This document shows, piece after piece, positions 1 through 8,678 of a stretch of DNA of 64,000 nucleotides. The DNA comes from Tessaracoccus lapidicaptus. GTDB lineage: Bacteria; Actinomycetota; Actinomycetes; Propionibacteriales; Propionibacteriaceae. The notes beneath the pieces are model-generated. The model saw nothing but the letters and a program-made list of their open reading frames with translations. It was not told where the DNA came from and made no database searches. The stretch covers positions 298,183-362,182 of the forward strand of contig NZ_MBQD01000020.1 of NCBI RefSeq assembly GCF_001693815.1, written 5' to 3'. Both the position numbers and the translations under genes were made by a program. Numbering within the stretch: position 1 is the stretch's first letter; each line of letters begins with the position of its first letter.

Positions 1-243
1 GCCCCCCTTGCCGTCCCCCCGGACCAGGACGGTCGTGCCGTCCGCGAAGCGCAACCGCACGGCGCCCTCGGACCCGAAGGCCTCCGCGTGACGCAGTGGG
101 GCGGCGCGATTGCGGACGCGCAGGAGCGCCTCGGCCAGGGCACCGCGCAAATCCGAGTGCGCGGCGGACGTGCTGGTCAGCTGCCGACGCAGCTCGTCGT
201 CGAACAGTTCCTCGAAACGGTCGTGGCGCACGCGGTTGCGCAT
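1..243 (-). CDS. Hypothetical protein, N-terminal part, cut by window edge
   Basis: An open frame runs on the minus strand from ATG at 243 to the left edge without a stop, giving 81 codons. The visible part is charged (MRNRVRHDRFEELFDDELRR...) and ends in a stretch of likely beta structure (VRLRFADGTTVLVRG). I do not recognise the family. Codon use is GC3-rich like its neighbours, which supports real coding. GGAG sits only one base before the ATG, so a slightly different start is possible. A strong hairpin at 271-305 separates it from the upstream minus-strand gene, so it probably has its own promoter. Confidence 0.5.
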   Translation of the reverse strand, partial: MRNRVRHDRFEELFDDELRRQLTSTSAAHSDLRGALAEALLRVRNRAAPLRHAEAFGSEGAVRLRFADGTTVLVRGDGKGG

Positions 244-270
244 GCTCCAGTATCGCCCAGAGACAGCAGA

Positions 271-305
271 AACCGTCTGGATCGTCATCGACGATCCAGA
301 CGGTT
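271..305 (-). terminator. Rho-independent terminator after the DUF892 gene
   Basis: A perfect 16-base inverted repeat (arms 271-286 and 290-305, three-base loop) lies just past the stop of the minus-strand gene at 315. Read on the minus strand, it is followed by TTTCTGCT. Position and stem strength fit an intrinsic terminator. Confidence 0.75.
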
Positions 306-314
306 CCGATCAGG

Positions 315-809
315 TCAGCCCTGCGCGGCCTTGGCGTTGGCCTCGGTCTCCGCGATCTTGGTCAGGAGCTCATCGGTCCGAGACTCCTCCTCGAGGGATT
401 GGGTCAGCAGGTCGTAGCCATCGGGCAGGCCCAACATCTTGGCCCAGCGCCGCAGGGTGCCGTAGCGGGTGATCTCGTAATGCTCGACCGCCTGGGCCGA
501 TGCGATGAGGGCCGCGTCCGCGGCCGGGCTGCCCTGATACTCCTCCAGGTGCTCGTCGCCCTCCTTGAGGATGCCGTCGATGGCGTCGCAGCGCTTGCTC
601 GTGGGTTTGCGGTCGATCAGGCCGAAGACCTGCTCGAGCCGGCTGATCTGCCCCTGCGTCTCCGCCAGATGGTGCTCGAAGGCTGCCTTGAGCTCGTCGG
701 ACACCGCCGCCTCCTGCAGCTTGGGCAGTGTCTTGAGGATGTGCCGCTCCGCGTAGTACATGTCTCGCATCGTCGCGTAGAACAGCCCATCGAGGTTCTT
801 GTCGGCCAT
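315..809 (-). CDS. DUF892 / YciF-like ferritin-fold stress protein
   Basis: The 164-residue product matches the DUF892 (YciF/PA2168) family: an all-helical four-helix bundle that dimerises and has ferritin-like di-iron residues. Family features seen are the start ADKNLDGLFYATMRDMYYAE, the EHHLAETQGQISRLEQVF helix, a KCDAI-like segment (KRCDAIDG) and AVEHYEITRYGTL in the last helix. These proteins are induced by osmotic, oxidative or stationary-phase stress, but their chemistry is unsettled. The start is ATG at 809 with GAAAGG upstream; the frame is open further upstream, but that stretch does not look like family sequence. A general-stress-type promoter about 100 bases upstream (907-931) fits the role. 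Confidence 0.9.
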   Translation of the reverse strand: MADKNLDGLFYATMRDMYYAERHILKTLPKLQEAAVSDELKAAFEHHLAETQGQISRLEQVFGLIDRKPTSKRCDAIDGILKEGDEHLEEYQGSPAADAALIASAQAVEHYEITRYGTLRRWAKMLGLPDGYDLLTQSLEEESRTDELLTKIAETEANAKAAQG

Positions 810-906
810 TGCCGTGCCTTTCTCTCGGTGTCCCGTCCGACGCCGTCCATCCTGGCCGGCGCCGGCCGGGCTCACGCGTCCGTGTCTTGCCACACTACTT
901 ACCCAG

Positions 907-931
907 CTACCCCACGGCAGCGAAGTCAAAC
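907..931 (-). promoter_or_regulatory. SigB/SigF-type stress promoter for the DUF892 gene
   Basis: On the minus strand, GTTT (928-931) is followed after 15 bases by GGGTAG (907-912). This matches the actinobacterial general-stress promoter GTTT-N14-17-GGGTAT. It predicts a start near 900 and a leader of about 90 bases. The same arrangement precedes the csbD-like gene at 13056. Confidence 0.5.
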
Positions 932-1046
932 AGTTTCTCCAGGGAGCCCGCACAGGCCGTGCGGCCGCGGCCGGCGCGCGGATCCCTTCCCAGCACCGCT
1001 CGCGCATGCGACGCTGTCTTCCAGAGACATCACGGAGGGGGAGATC

Positions 1047-3098
1047 ATGATTTCTCGACGGTCCTTCATCGCCTTCAGCGGTGCAGGCGCACTGACGCTC
1101 TTCGTCGTGGACGGGATGGGAGCGCCCGTCGCCGTCGCTGCCCTCCGCGGCGGCACGTTGCGGCCCAACAAGATCCGCAAGTACCGCTCACCCCTCCTCG
1201 TCCCGCCCGCGATGCCGCTGGCTGCGGAGCAGCGCGACGGTGTCGACGTGTACGAGATCTCCCTGCGGCAATTCGAGCAGCAGATCCTGCCGGAGCCGCA
1301 TCCGGCCACGACGGTCTGGGGATACGGACCGACCGAGGGTGGCGTCTTCCACGCGCCGTCGCTGACCATCGAGGCAGCGGTGGGCCGACCCGTATTGGTC
1401 ACGTGGCGCAACGAACTCGTCACCGTCGGCGGGGAGCCTTTGCCGCACCTGCTGCCCGTGGATCCGACGCTGCACTGGGCCAACCCGCCCGGGGGCGAAG
1501 ACGGTCGCGACGAGGCGCCGGATTTCCGGGGCCTCACCTACGTGCCGTCCGCGGACCCCTCGGAGGCCGAGTCGCTGCCGGCGGGCAGCTACACCCGCTA
1601 CTGGGGACCGGTGCCGATGGTCACTCACCTGCACGGCGCCGTCGGCGTGGGGGAGCATTCGGACGGCTACCCCGAGGCCTGGTATCTGCCGGCGGTGGAG
1701 CTTCCCGACGGTTACGCGGCCGTCGGATCCTGGTACGAGCAGTTCCGTGGGGAGGCTGCCGCGGCCACCGGCGTCGACTGGGAGCCGGGGAGTGCCGTCT
1801 GCCTCTATCCCAACGACTCCCGGCCCGCGGCGCTCTGGTTCCACGACCACACGCTGGGTATGACCCGACTCAACGTGTACGCGGGCCCGGCCGGCTTCTA
1901 TCTCCTGCGAGACACGCCCCACGAGGGCATCACCGTCGCCGGATCCGGCGAAGCGGCCGAGCTGCCGGGGCCCGCGCCCCACCTCGGTGACGACCCGGAC
2001 GCGACCTACCTGGAGATCCCGCTCGCGATCCAGGACAGATCGTTCAACGACGACGGCTCGCTGTTCTACCCCGACGCTCGAGCATTCTTCGACGACACGG
2101 CCAGCGGCTTCATCCCGGACGACGAGCACGTGCCTCCGATCTGGAATCCGGAGTTCTTCGGCAACGTCATGATCGTCAACGGGCGCGCCTGGCCGTTCCA
2201 CACGGTCGAGCAGCGTCGGTACCGGTTCCGGGTGCTCAACGGCTGCCAGTCGAGGTTCCTCATCCTCGACTTCTCCCCGCTGCCCGGCGTGTCCGTCTGG
2301 CAGATCGGCAACGAGGGCGGGCTGCTCACCGCGCCGGTGGACATCACGACCCACGTCAAGAACCGCGTGCTGCTTGGGCCGGCGGAACGCGCCGACCTCA
2401 TCGTCGACTTCACCGACGTGCCGGTCGGGGACTACCCCCTGAACAACCTGGGACCGGACGCCCCCTTCGGGGGCTCCCGCTTCAAGGCGGCGGATCCCTC
2501 AGCGGCAGGCCGCATCATGCAGTTCCGGGTCCGCCCCGCTACGTCGCCGGACACGTCGACGCCCCCGGCGCAACTGGTGCTCCCACCGGTGCCGCGGGTT
2601 GAGGGCGACCCCGCTATCAGGCGGTTGGCACTGCTCGAGATGATGGCCCCGACGCTCGGGGTGCCGGTGGCGGCGATGCTCGGCGTCGTCGACGGTGACC
2701 CCGCCGAGGAGCCCTCACCCGCCCGGCACGTCATGTGGGGAGACGATGTCGTCGTCGATCCGGTCGCCGGCACGACCGAGATCTGGGAGCTCTACAACGC
2801 GACCATGGACGCCCATCCCGTCCATCTCCACGAGGTGACGTTCGAGGTGGTCGACCGGCAGCCGATCACCGTCACGGAAGGGATGACGCCGACGGTGATT
2901 CTGACGCCAGGGTCCTACCCGCGACCGCCCGAGCGGTGGGAGACGGGCCGGAAGGAGACGGTCATCGCGTATCCGGGCGAAGTCACGCGGCTCAAGGCTC
3001 GATTCGAGGTGCCCGGGCGCTTCGTCTGGCACTGCCACATCCTCGAGCATGAGGACAACGAGATGATGCTGCCCTTCGTGATCCGCCCGGCCGACTGA
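1047..3098 (+). CDS. Exported multicopper oxidase (CotA/bilirubin oxidase-like)
   Basis: The 683-residue protein has a twin-arginine-type leader (SRRSFIAFSGAGAL) and all four copper-binding motifs of three-domain multicopper oxidases: HLHG (H194, H196), HDH (H266, H268), HPVHLH (H590-H595) and HCHILEHEDNEMM (from H662), the last holding the T1 cysteine C663 and a methionine ligand. Length and motif spelling place it with the CotA/bilirubin oxidase/phenoxazinone synthase group, which oxidises phenols, bilirubin or metals with O2 outside the membrane. The substrate cannot be read from sequence. The start at 1047 follows GGAGGGGGAG. The frame is open for hundreds of bases upstream, but only over intergenic DNA and antisense to the DUF892 gene. 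Confidence 0.93.
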   Translation: MISRRSFIAFSGAGALTLFVVDGMGAPVAVAALRGGTLRPNKIRKYRSPLLVPPAMPLAAEQRDGVDVYEISLRQFEQQILPEPHPATTVWGYGPTEGGVFHAPSLTIEAAVGRPVLVTWRNELVTVGGEPLPHLLPVDPTLHWANPPGGEDGRDEAPDFRGLTYVPSADPSEAESLPAGSYTRYWGPVPMVTHLHGAVGVGEHSDGYPEAWYLPAVELPDGYAAVGSWYEQFRGEAAAATGVDWEPGSAVCLYPNDSRPAALWFHDHTLGMTRLNVYAGPAGFYLLRDTPHEGITVAGSGEAAELPGPAPHLGDDPDATYLEIPLAIQDRSFNDDGSLFYPDARAFFDDTASGFIPDDEHVPPIWNPEFFGNVMIVNGRAWPFHTVEQRRYRFRVLNGCQSRFLILDFSPLPGVSVWQIGNEGGLLTAPVDITTHVKNRVLLGPAERADLIVDFTDVPVGDYPLNNLGPDAPFGGSRFKAADPSAAGRIMQFRVRPATSPDTSTPPAQLVLPPVPRVEGDPAIRRLALLEMMAPTLGVPVAAMLGVVDGDPAEEPSPARHVMWGDDVVVDPVAGTTEIWELYNATMDAHPVHLHEVTFEVVDRQPITVTEGMTPTVILTPGSYPRPPERWETGRKETVIAYPGEVTRLKARFEVPGRFVWHCHILEHEDNEMMLPFVIRPAD

Positions 3099-3112
3099 GC
3101 CGCGGGCATGAC

Positions 3113-3145
3113 GCGGCCCCCGCCGGATGATCCGACGGGGGCCGC
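3113..3145. terminator. Bidirectional terminator between convergent genes
   Basis: GCGGCCCCCG (3113-3122) pairs with CGGGGGCCGC (3136-3145), and part of the intervening GGATGATCC also pairs. The hairpin sits between the stops of the multicopper oxidase (+) and the cold-shock gene (-). Confidence 0.7.
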
Positions 3146-3184
3146 GATGTTCAGGGCTGGGGCGTCACCGCCCGCGAGCCGTCC

Positions 3185-3388
3185 TCAGAGGGGGCGAATG
3201 TTCGCCGCCTGCAGGCCCTTGGGCCCACGCTCAGTCTCGTATTCCACCTTCTGGTTCTCCTCGAGGTTCCGGTGTCCCGTCCCCTGAATCGCGCTGAAGT
3301 GCGCGAACACGTCCGCCGAGCCGTCATCGGGAGCGATGAAGCCGTAGCCCTTGTCGGAGTTGAACCATTTCACGGTGCCAGTGGCCAT
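3185..3388 (-). CDS. cspA: Cold-shock domain RNA/ssDNA-binding protein
   Basis: A 67-residue single OB-fold protein of the CspA family. It begins [18 protein letters not shown], which holds RNP1 (KGYGFI), then VFAHFSAI (RNP2) and the closing [11 protein letters not shown]. It binds single-stranded nucleic acid and acts as an RNA chaperone. The start is ATG at 3388 with AAGGAAT upstream; nine further upstream codons are open but outside the family. It is convergent with the multicopper oxidase and divergent from ktrB. Confidence 0.96.
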   Translation of the reverse strand: MATGTVKWFNSDKGYGFIAPDDGSADVFAHFSAIQGTGHRNLEENQKVEYETERGPKGLQAANIRPL

Positions 3389-3496
3389 GCCGTTATTCCT
3401 TCGTACCTGGACCACAGGGTGTGGCCGCTATCGGTAATCCTATGCCATGAATGGCGCAGATGCGGCACTCTGCGCCGAGGAACTACGATCTGGACC

Positions 3497-4837
3497 ATGC
3501 GCCTCACACGGTGGCTGGGCCATCCGACCCGGGTCGTCCCCGCCGTCTACCTCCTCGGAGTGGCCGTCGGCACGGCCTTGCTGATGCTCCCACCGGCCAC
3601 CGCGGACGGCAGGGGAGCGCCCCTCCTCCACGCGAGCTTCACCGCGGTGTCTGCCATCTGCATTACCGGATTGACTACTGTCGATACCGCGACCTTCTGG
3701 AGCCCGTTCGGGCAGTTCATCATCATGCTGCTCATCCAAGTGGGCGGGTTCGGCATCGTCGCCCTCGCCAGTCTGCTGACACTGGTGGCGACGGGCCGGC
3801 TGTCGCTGCAGGGGTCCTTGGTCGCAGGCCAGGAACTGCGTACGGGTGTCGGCGGCGTGTTGCGCGTGCCGAAAATGATCGCGGCGGTGATGTTGAGCGC
3901 CGAGGCGGTCATCGCGCTGGCACTGACACTCGCCTTCCGGCAGCACACCGACAGCTGGGGCACAGCCGTGTGGTGGGGGGTGTTCCACTCGGTGTCAGCG
4001 TTCAACAACGCCGGCTTCGCCCTGTTCAGCGACAACCTGATGAGCTTCGTCAGCGATCCCGCGGTCATCCTGCCGATCTGCCTCGCGGTCGTCGTCGGCG
4101 GCCTCGGCTTCCCGGTGCTGATCGAGATCGGCCGCCGGATCCGTCGCCCGCGCCAGACGCCGCTGTGGTCCTCGCACACCCGGCTCACGTTGATCGGCAC
4201 GGGCTCGTTGCTCGCCATCGGCGCGGTCGTGTTCGCGCTGGCCGAATGGAACAACCCCGACACCCTCGGCCAGCTGAGCCTCGCCGACCGGCTCCTGGCC
4301 ACCGTCGCCGGGGCCGTGTTCCCGCGCACCGCCGGCTTCAACCACATCGACTACGGCGTCGCGAACGAGTCGACGCTCGGCCTCTACTACGTGCTCATGT
4401 TCATCGGCGGCGGCTCCGTCGGCACGGCCGGTGGAGTCAAGGTCGGCACCGTCGGCATCATCCTCGCGACCGTCCTGGCCGAACTGCGCGGCGAGAACCA
4501 GGTCATCGTCGGTCGCCGCGCGGTCCCGTCCACGGTGCAGCGGTCCGCGTTGGCCGTCGTCGCGCTCGGCGTGTTCACCGTCATCCTCGCCACGTTCTTC
4601 ATCGTCGTCGACGACCGCTTCACGCTCCAGCAGGTGCTGTTCGAGACCATCTCGGCGTTCGGCACCGTGGGTCTGTCGACCGGCATCACGCCGCATCTTC
4701 GACCCGAGTCGCTCATGGTCCTCATGCTGCTGATGTACCTCGGCCGCGTCGGCACCGTCTCGGTCGCCACGGCGCTCGCCATCCGCGTCCGCCACCGCCA
4801 CTACGTCCTACCGGAGGAGCATCCCATTGTTGGGTAG
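3497..4837 (+). CDS. ktrB: KtrB/TrkH-type potassium uptake channel subunit
   Basis: A 446-residue integral membrane protein of the Trk/Ktr/HKT superfamily. Four M1-P-M2 repeats are visible. Selectivity-filter-like glycines are seen in AICITGLTTVD, SAFNNAGFALF, FPRTAGFNHID and SAFGTVGLSTG. It moves K+ (often with Na+) across the membrane under control of the cytoplasmic KtrA ring encoded next. The start ATG at 3497 lies 7 bases after a TACGAT hexamer (3484-3489), consistent with a leaderless message. The stop overlaps the ktrA start, so the pair is translationally coupled. Confidence 0.93.
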   Translation: MRLTRWLGHPTRVVPAVYLLGVAVGTALLMLPPATADGRGAPLLHASFTAVSAICITGLTTVDTATFWSPFGQFIIMLLIQVGGFGIVALASLLTLVATGRLSLQGSLVAGQELRTGVGGVLRVPKMIAAVMLSAEAVIALALTLAFRQHTDSWGTAVWWGVFHSVSAFNNAGFALFSDNLMSFVSDPAVILPICLAVVVGGLGFPVLIEIGRRIRRPRQTPLWSSHTRLTLIGTGSLLAIGAVVFALAEWNNPDTLGQLSLADRLLATVAGAVFPRTAGFNHIDYGVANESTLGLYYVLMFIGGGSVGTAGGVKVGTVGIILATVLAELRGENQVIVGRRAVPSTVQRSALAVVALGVFTVILATFFIVVDDRFTLQQVLFETISAFGTVGLSTGITPHLRPESLMVLMLLMYLGRVGTVSVATALAIRVRHRHYVLPEEHPIVG

Positions 4838-5501
4838 AGCAGATCAACGCAACACGGACGAGACCGTCCTGGTCGTCGGGCTGGGGTTGTTCGGGTCGGC
4901 GACGTGCCGGGCCCTCCTCGACATGGGGGTGCCGTTCGTCGCGGTCACGGAGGACGCGGCGCTCGCCACCCGATACTCAGACGAGTTTCCGCACGTCATC
5001 CAGATGGACCCCTCCGACCGTGAGGCCTTGGAGCAGATCGGCATCGAGCAGATCCCGAAGGCGGTGGTGGGCCTCAGCAAGGTGGAGCTGTCCATCATGA
5101 CGGTCCTCGCCCTCTCGGAGCTGGGCGTGCGGGAGATCTGGGCCCGCGCGGCGACGCGCGAGCACGGCGCGATCCTCGAACGCATCGGGGCCCACCACGT
5201 CGTCTACTCGGAGGCCTCGACGGGGCGACGCGTCGCCCACGCCGTGTCCGGGTTCATGATCGACTACTTCGAGTTCGAGGACGGGTTCGCCATCGCCCGA
5301 ACCCGGGCGCCGAAACTGACCTGGCACAAGACGCTGCGCGAGTCCATGGTGCGCACGCACAACCAGATCACGGTGGTCGGCGTGAAGCGACCCCGCCAGG
5401 ACTTCATCTACGCCGTGCCCGAGACGGTGATCGAGCCCGGCGACGAATTGATCGTGTCGGGCCGGGTCAACCACGTGGATGCGTTCTGCCGGCTGCGCTG
5501 A
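4827..5501 (+). CDS. ktrA: KtrA/TrkA-type potassium channel regulatory subunit
   Basis: The 224-residue protein has an RCK_N Rossmann domain (VLVVGLGLFGSATCRALL, nucleotide-binding GxGxxG) followed by a TrkA_C domain ending PGDELIVSGR. KtrA forms an octameric ring that gates KtrB in response to ATP/ADP or c-di-AMP. I chose the TTG start at 4827: GGAGGAGC lies 8 bases upstream and the protein aligns from there. It overlaps the ktrB stop by 11 bases. Together with the osmoprotectant transporter downstream on the other strand, it forms an osmotic-stress block. Confidence 0.93.
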   Translation: MLGRADQRNTDETVLVVGLGLFGSATCRALLDMGVPFVAVTEDAALATRYSDEFPHVIQMDPSDREALEQIGIEQIPKAVVGLSKVELSIMTVLALSELGVREIWARAATREHGAILERIGAHHVVYSEASTGRRVAHAVSGFMIDYFEFEDGFAIARTRAPKLTWHKTLRESMVRTHNQITVVGVKRPRQDFIYAVPETVIEPGDELIVSGRVNHVDAFCRLR

Positions 5502-5504
5502 GCG

Positions 5505-6437
5505 TCAGGCCATGTCCTCCTGCTCCAGCCAGTCGCGCGCGATGTCGGCTGCCGGGGCCTGTTCCTCGACGCTGCGGGCGTTGAGCTCCACGAGTTCCTC
5601 CGGGGCCATGGCCTCGCTCACCGCGTCGATGATCGCGGCGGCGTTGTCGTCGACGTCCTCGCTGGCCACGGGGACCAGGTGGGAGGCCAGGAAGAGGCCG
5701 CCGTCGTCCTCGAGTGACACCAGGTCGTTGGTGGCGATCGACGGGTCGGCCGTGTAGATGATCGCCAGCTGGATGTCCCCGTCTTTCAGCGCCTTGACCG
5801 TGAGCGGGCCTCCGCCGTCCTCGATGGGGGTGAAGCCGACCTCGATGCCGTACTTGTCCATGAGGCCGCGCGGGCCGTTGGGGCGCGTCTCCGCCTCGGA
5901 GTTCGCGCCGAGGGTCAGGGGAGTGGTGACCTTCTCGAGGTCCGAGACCTTCTCCAGACCCCACTCGTCGGCGAACTCGCGCGTGACCACGTACGAGTCC
6001 TGGTCCGTGGCATCGGACTGCGCGAGGACGCGCAGGCCCTCGGGAACGGCCTCCTGGAGCTCCGTGTAGACGTCGTCGGTCAGGCGCGCGTCGGTCTCGC
6101 CCTGCCAGTACTGCAGCAGCGGTCCGCTGTACTCGGGGAACAGGTCGATGCTGCCTGCCTCGATCTCGGGGAGGTAGGCCTCGCGCTGACCGATGCGGAA
6201 CTGGCGTTCCACCTCGTAGCCCTCAGCCTCGAGCGCCTGCGCGTAGATCTCGGCCACGATCTCGTTGGAGTAGTAGTCCTGCGAGCCGATGACGATGGGG
6301 TCGGCCGAGGCGGCCGGGGCCGAGGACGCGGGAGCGTCGGTCGCCGACGGCGAGGCGAGCGGGTCGCCGCCCCCGCAGGCGGCGAGGCCGAGCGCCGCGC
6401 TGAGGGCGAGGGGGATGAGCAGGTGAGGATGGTTCAT
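5505..6437 (-). CDS. Osmoprotectant ABC transporter, substrate-binding lipoprotein (OsmF/OpuCC-like)
   Basis: A 310-residue lipoprotein with signal peptide and lipobox (LGLAAC), then an Ala/Ser/Pro-rich linker and a periplasmic-binding fold of the OpuAC family (IVIGSQDYYSNEIVAEIY...). Family members bind glycine betaine, choline, proline betaine or related solutes in an aromatic cage. FPEYSGPLLQYW and the IYTADPSI segment are typical of the OsmF/YehZ/OpuCC branch. The start at 6437 follows GGAAGGACC and overlaps the preceding permease stop by four bases. It is the last gene of a four-gene operon and convergent with ktrA. Confidence 0.9.
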   Translation of the reverse strand: MNHPHLLIPLALSAALGLAACGGGDPLASPSATDAPASSAPAASADPIVIGSQDYYSNEIVAEIYAQALEAEGYEVERQFRIGQREAYLPEIEAGSIDLFPEYSGPLLQYWQGETDARLTDDVYTELQEAVPEGLRVLAQSDATDQDSYVVTREFADEWGLEKVSDLEKVTTPLTLGANSEAETRPNGPRGLMDKYGIEVGFTPIEDGGGPLTVKALKDGDIQLAIIYTADPSIATNDLVSLEDDGGLFLASHLVPVASEDVDDNAAAIIDAVSEAMAPEELVELNARSVEEQAPAADIARDWLEQEDMA

Positions 6438-7144
6438 GGATGGTCCTTCCGGGAGGGTCTGCGTCCTGAGGGGTCGGAGGTGTGGGCGGGGTCGGCCACC
6501 CGGCGGGCGGCCCGCTGGAGCGCGGCGAGGAGCAGCTCCAGCGCCAGGGCGAGCGCGATCACGATCAGCGACCCGGCGAGCATCTGTGCGTAGTCCCTGG
6601 TCTTGAGGCCGGCGAAGAGATACCGGCCGAGTCCGTAGTCGGAAGTGTAGGCGGCGAGCGTGGCGGTGGCGACGACCTGCAGCGTCGCGGCGCGCAAGCC
6701 GCCGACGATGACGGGCAGGGCAAGGGGGAGCTCGACCAGGACGACGACCTGGCCCGGGCTGAGCCCCACGGCGCGGGCCGCCTGCGGGATGGCCTCGTCG
6801 ATGGCGAGGAATCCCGAGTACACGCCGGCCAGCAGGGACGGCACCGCCAGCACCGCCAGGGTCAGCAGCGGTGCCTCCACGCCGATGCCGAGCCAGAGCC
6901 CGAAGAGCGTCAGCAGCCCCAACGAGGGGACGGCCCGCGCACCGCCCATGAGAGCGGCCACCCAGCCCGCGCCGCGGCGGGCGTGCCCGACGAGGATCCC
7001 CGCCGGCACGGCGACGACCGCACCCAGCAGCACCGCGACCCCCGTCACGGCCAGGTGCTGCGCCGTCCTGGCCGGGATGCCCGCCGGCCCGGACCATCGC
7101 CCCTCGACGGCGAGCCAGGCCCACGCTTCGCTGAGGAGGCTCAT
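6434..7144 (-). CDS. Osmoprotectant ABC transporter permease
   Basis: A 236-residue multi-spanning permease of the BPD_transp_1 family (OpuCB/OpuCD, YehW/YehY type). The EAA-like loop that contacts the ATPase is visible as AIPQAARAVGLSPGQ followed by ELPLALPVIVGG. The start ATG at 7144 overlaps the previous permease stop (ATGA), and its own stop overlaps the lipoprotein start in the same way. The C-terminal tail (AARRVADPAHTSDPSGRR) is basic and cytoplasmic. It works with the paired permease and one ATPase to import compatible solutes. Confidence 0.9.
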   Translation of the reverse strand: MSLLSEAWAWLAVEGRWSGPAGIPARTAQHLAVTGVAVLLGAVVAVPAGILVGHARRGAGWVAALMGGARAVPSLGLLTLFGLWLGIGVEAPLLTLAVLAVPSLLAGVYSGFLAIDEAIPQAARAVGLSPGQVVVLVELPLALPVIVGGLRAATLQVVATATLAAYTSDYGLGRYLFAGLKTRDYAQMLAGSLIVIALALALELLLAALQRAARRVADPAHTSDPSGRRPSRKDHP

Positions 7145-7803
7145 CGCGACACCACCACCGGGCCGCGGGCGCGCCGGGCCGCCCACGGCGTCAGTGCCTT
7201 GCCAGCGAGCACGAGGGCCGCGTCGAGGATCAGGGCGAGCGCGACGGTGACGACGACCCCGGTGACGACCTCGGCGACGATGCCGCGTTGGAATCCGTCG
7301 GTGAGGAGGCTGCCGAGGCTGGGCACTCCGATCAGGGCCCCGATGGTCACCAGTCCCACCGTGGAGACCGTGACGACCCGCACCCCCGCGAGGATCACCG
7401 GCAGGGCCAGCGGGAGGTCGACCCGCCACAGCATGCCCGTGGGGGAGTGCCCGACAGCGACGGCGGCGTCGCGGACGCCGCGATCCACGGCCCCGAAGCC
7501 GTCGACGACGCTGCGCACCAGCAGCGCCACCCCGTACACGGTGAGCGCCGCGATCATGGTGGCGGATGACCGCAACGGGGTGCCGATCAGGACCGGGATC
7601 ACGATGAGCAGCGGCAGGGCAGGCACGGCGTAGAGGAGGGTCGCAGCGGCGAGCAGCGGTCCGCCGACGCGCGGCAGCCGCCACGCCAGCCGACCCAACG
7701 GCAGCGCCAGCAGCACGCTCAAGCCGACCGCCGGCACGGTCAGGACGAGGTGCCCCACGAGCAGTTCGAGGACCTGGGGCCAGTTGCCGGTCAGCCAGGT
7801 CAC
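7141..7803 (-). CDS. Osmoprotectant ABC transporter permease
   Basis: A 220-residue partner of the permease at 6434-7144, from the same family, with the coupling loop GVRDAAVAVGHSPTG followed by DLPLALPVILAG. It has about five to six predicted membrane segments. It overlaps the ATPase stop and the next permease start by four bases each. Two permeases, one ATPase and one binding protein make a complete type I importer of the OpuC/OsmU type. Confidence 0.9.
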   Translation of the reverse strand: MTWLTGNWPQVLELLVGHLVLTVPAVGLSVLLALPLGRLAWRLPRVGGPLLAAATLLYAVPALPLLIVIPVLIGTPLRSSATMIAALTVYGVALLVRSVVDGFGAVDRGVRDAAVAVGHSPTGMLWRVDLPLALPVILAGVRVVTVSTVGLVTIGALIGVPSLGSLLTDGFQRGIVAEVVTGVVVTVALALILDAALVLAGKALTPWAARRARGPVVVSR

Positions 7804-8609
7804 TCGAGGATCCCCACCGCGTGCCCCTCCAGGTCCACAGCCACCTGCCGCCCCCCGGAGGTGGCCAGCCGCAGGCTCCGGCGGCCGCGGTCCGCGCCGA
7901 TGAAGCCCCGCACGAAGTCGTCGGCCGGCTGCGCCAGGATCTCGACGGAGGTGCCTCGCTGGGCGATCTCCGCCTGCGGGCGGAGCACGATCACCTCATC
8001 GCCGAGGCGGAAGGCCTCGTCGACATCGTGGGTGACGAAGAGGATGGTCTTGCCGAGGTCCGACTGGAGCCGCAGGAGTTCGTCCTGGAGCTCGCGCCGC
8101 ACCAGCGGGTCGACGGCGCCGAAGGGTTCATCCATGAGCAGGATGTTCGGGTCGGCGGCCAACGCCCGGGCCACCCCGACCCGCTGCTGCTGACCCCCCG
8201 ACAACTGCGCCGGATAGCGCTGGGCCAGTGATTCGTCCAGACCGACACGCCCCAGCAGCTCCAGCGCCCGGCTGCGCGCTGCCCGCCGGGTGGCCCCGGT
8301 GAGCAGGGGGACCGTCGCCACGTTGTCGGCCACCGTCCGGTGGGGGAGCAGCCCGCCGCTCTGCAGCACGTAGCCGATCGAGCGGCGCAGCGCCACGGGA
8401 TCGCTGTCCCGGACATCGGCGTCGTCGATGAGGACCCGGCCGCCGGTCGGATCCACCATCCGGTTGACCATCCGCAGCAGGGTGGTCTTGCCGCTGCCGG
8501 AGGACCCGAGCAGGACCACGCAGCGGTGCGAGGGGACGGTGAGCGAGAAGTCGCGCACCGCGACGGTCCCGTCCGGATAGTGCTTGGCGACGTGCTCGAA
8601 CTCGATCAC
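7800..8609 (-). CDS. Osmoprotectant ABC transporter ATP-binding protein
   Basis: A 269-residue ABC ATPase with Walker A GSSGSGKTT (35-43), Q-loop around VLQSGG, signature LSGGQ (136-140), Walker B ILLMDEP (156-162) and H-loop VTHDVDEA. The MVDPTGG segment and short C-terminal extension fit the OpuCA/ProV/OsmV branch. No CBS domains are present, unlike OpuCA of Bacillus, so ionic-strength sensing through CBS modules is not expected. It is the first gene of the operon, with ATG at 8609. The divergent spacer to the CYTH-CHAD gene is only about 70 bases. Confidence 0.92.
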   Translation of the reverse strand: MIEFEHVAKHYPDGTVAVRDFSLTVPSHRCVVLLGSSGSGKTTLLRMVNRMVDPTGGRVLIDDADVRDSDPVALRRSIGYVLQSGGLLPHRTVADNVATVPLLTGATRRAARSRALELLGRVGLDESLAQRYPAQLSGGQQQRVGVARALAADPNILLMDEPFGAVDPLVRRELQDELLRLQSDLGKTILFVTHDVDEAFRLGDEVIVLRPQAEIAQRGTSVEILAQPADDFVRGFIGADRGRRSLRLATSGGRQVAVDLEGHAVGILE

Positions 8610-8678
8610 CCCGTCAGCTTATGCGGCGACACAGGCAGCCGAGTGCGAGTTCGCCGCGAGAGATAGGCTGGACGGATC

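Noticed and set aside
96..1046. Long in-frame extension upstream of the multicopper oxidase start
   Set aside because: It runs antisense through the DUF892 gene and lacks an RBS; the ATG at 1047 has GGAGGGGGAG and directly gives a twin-arginine leader.
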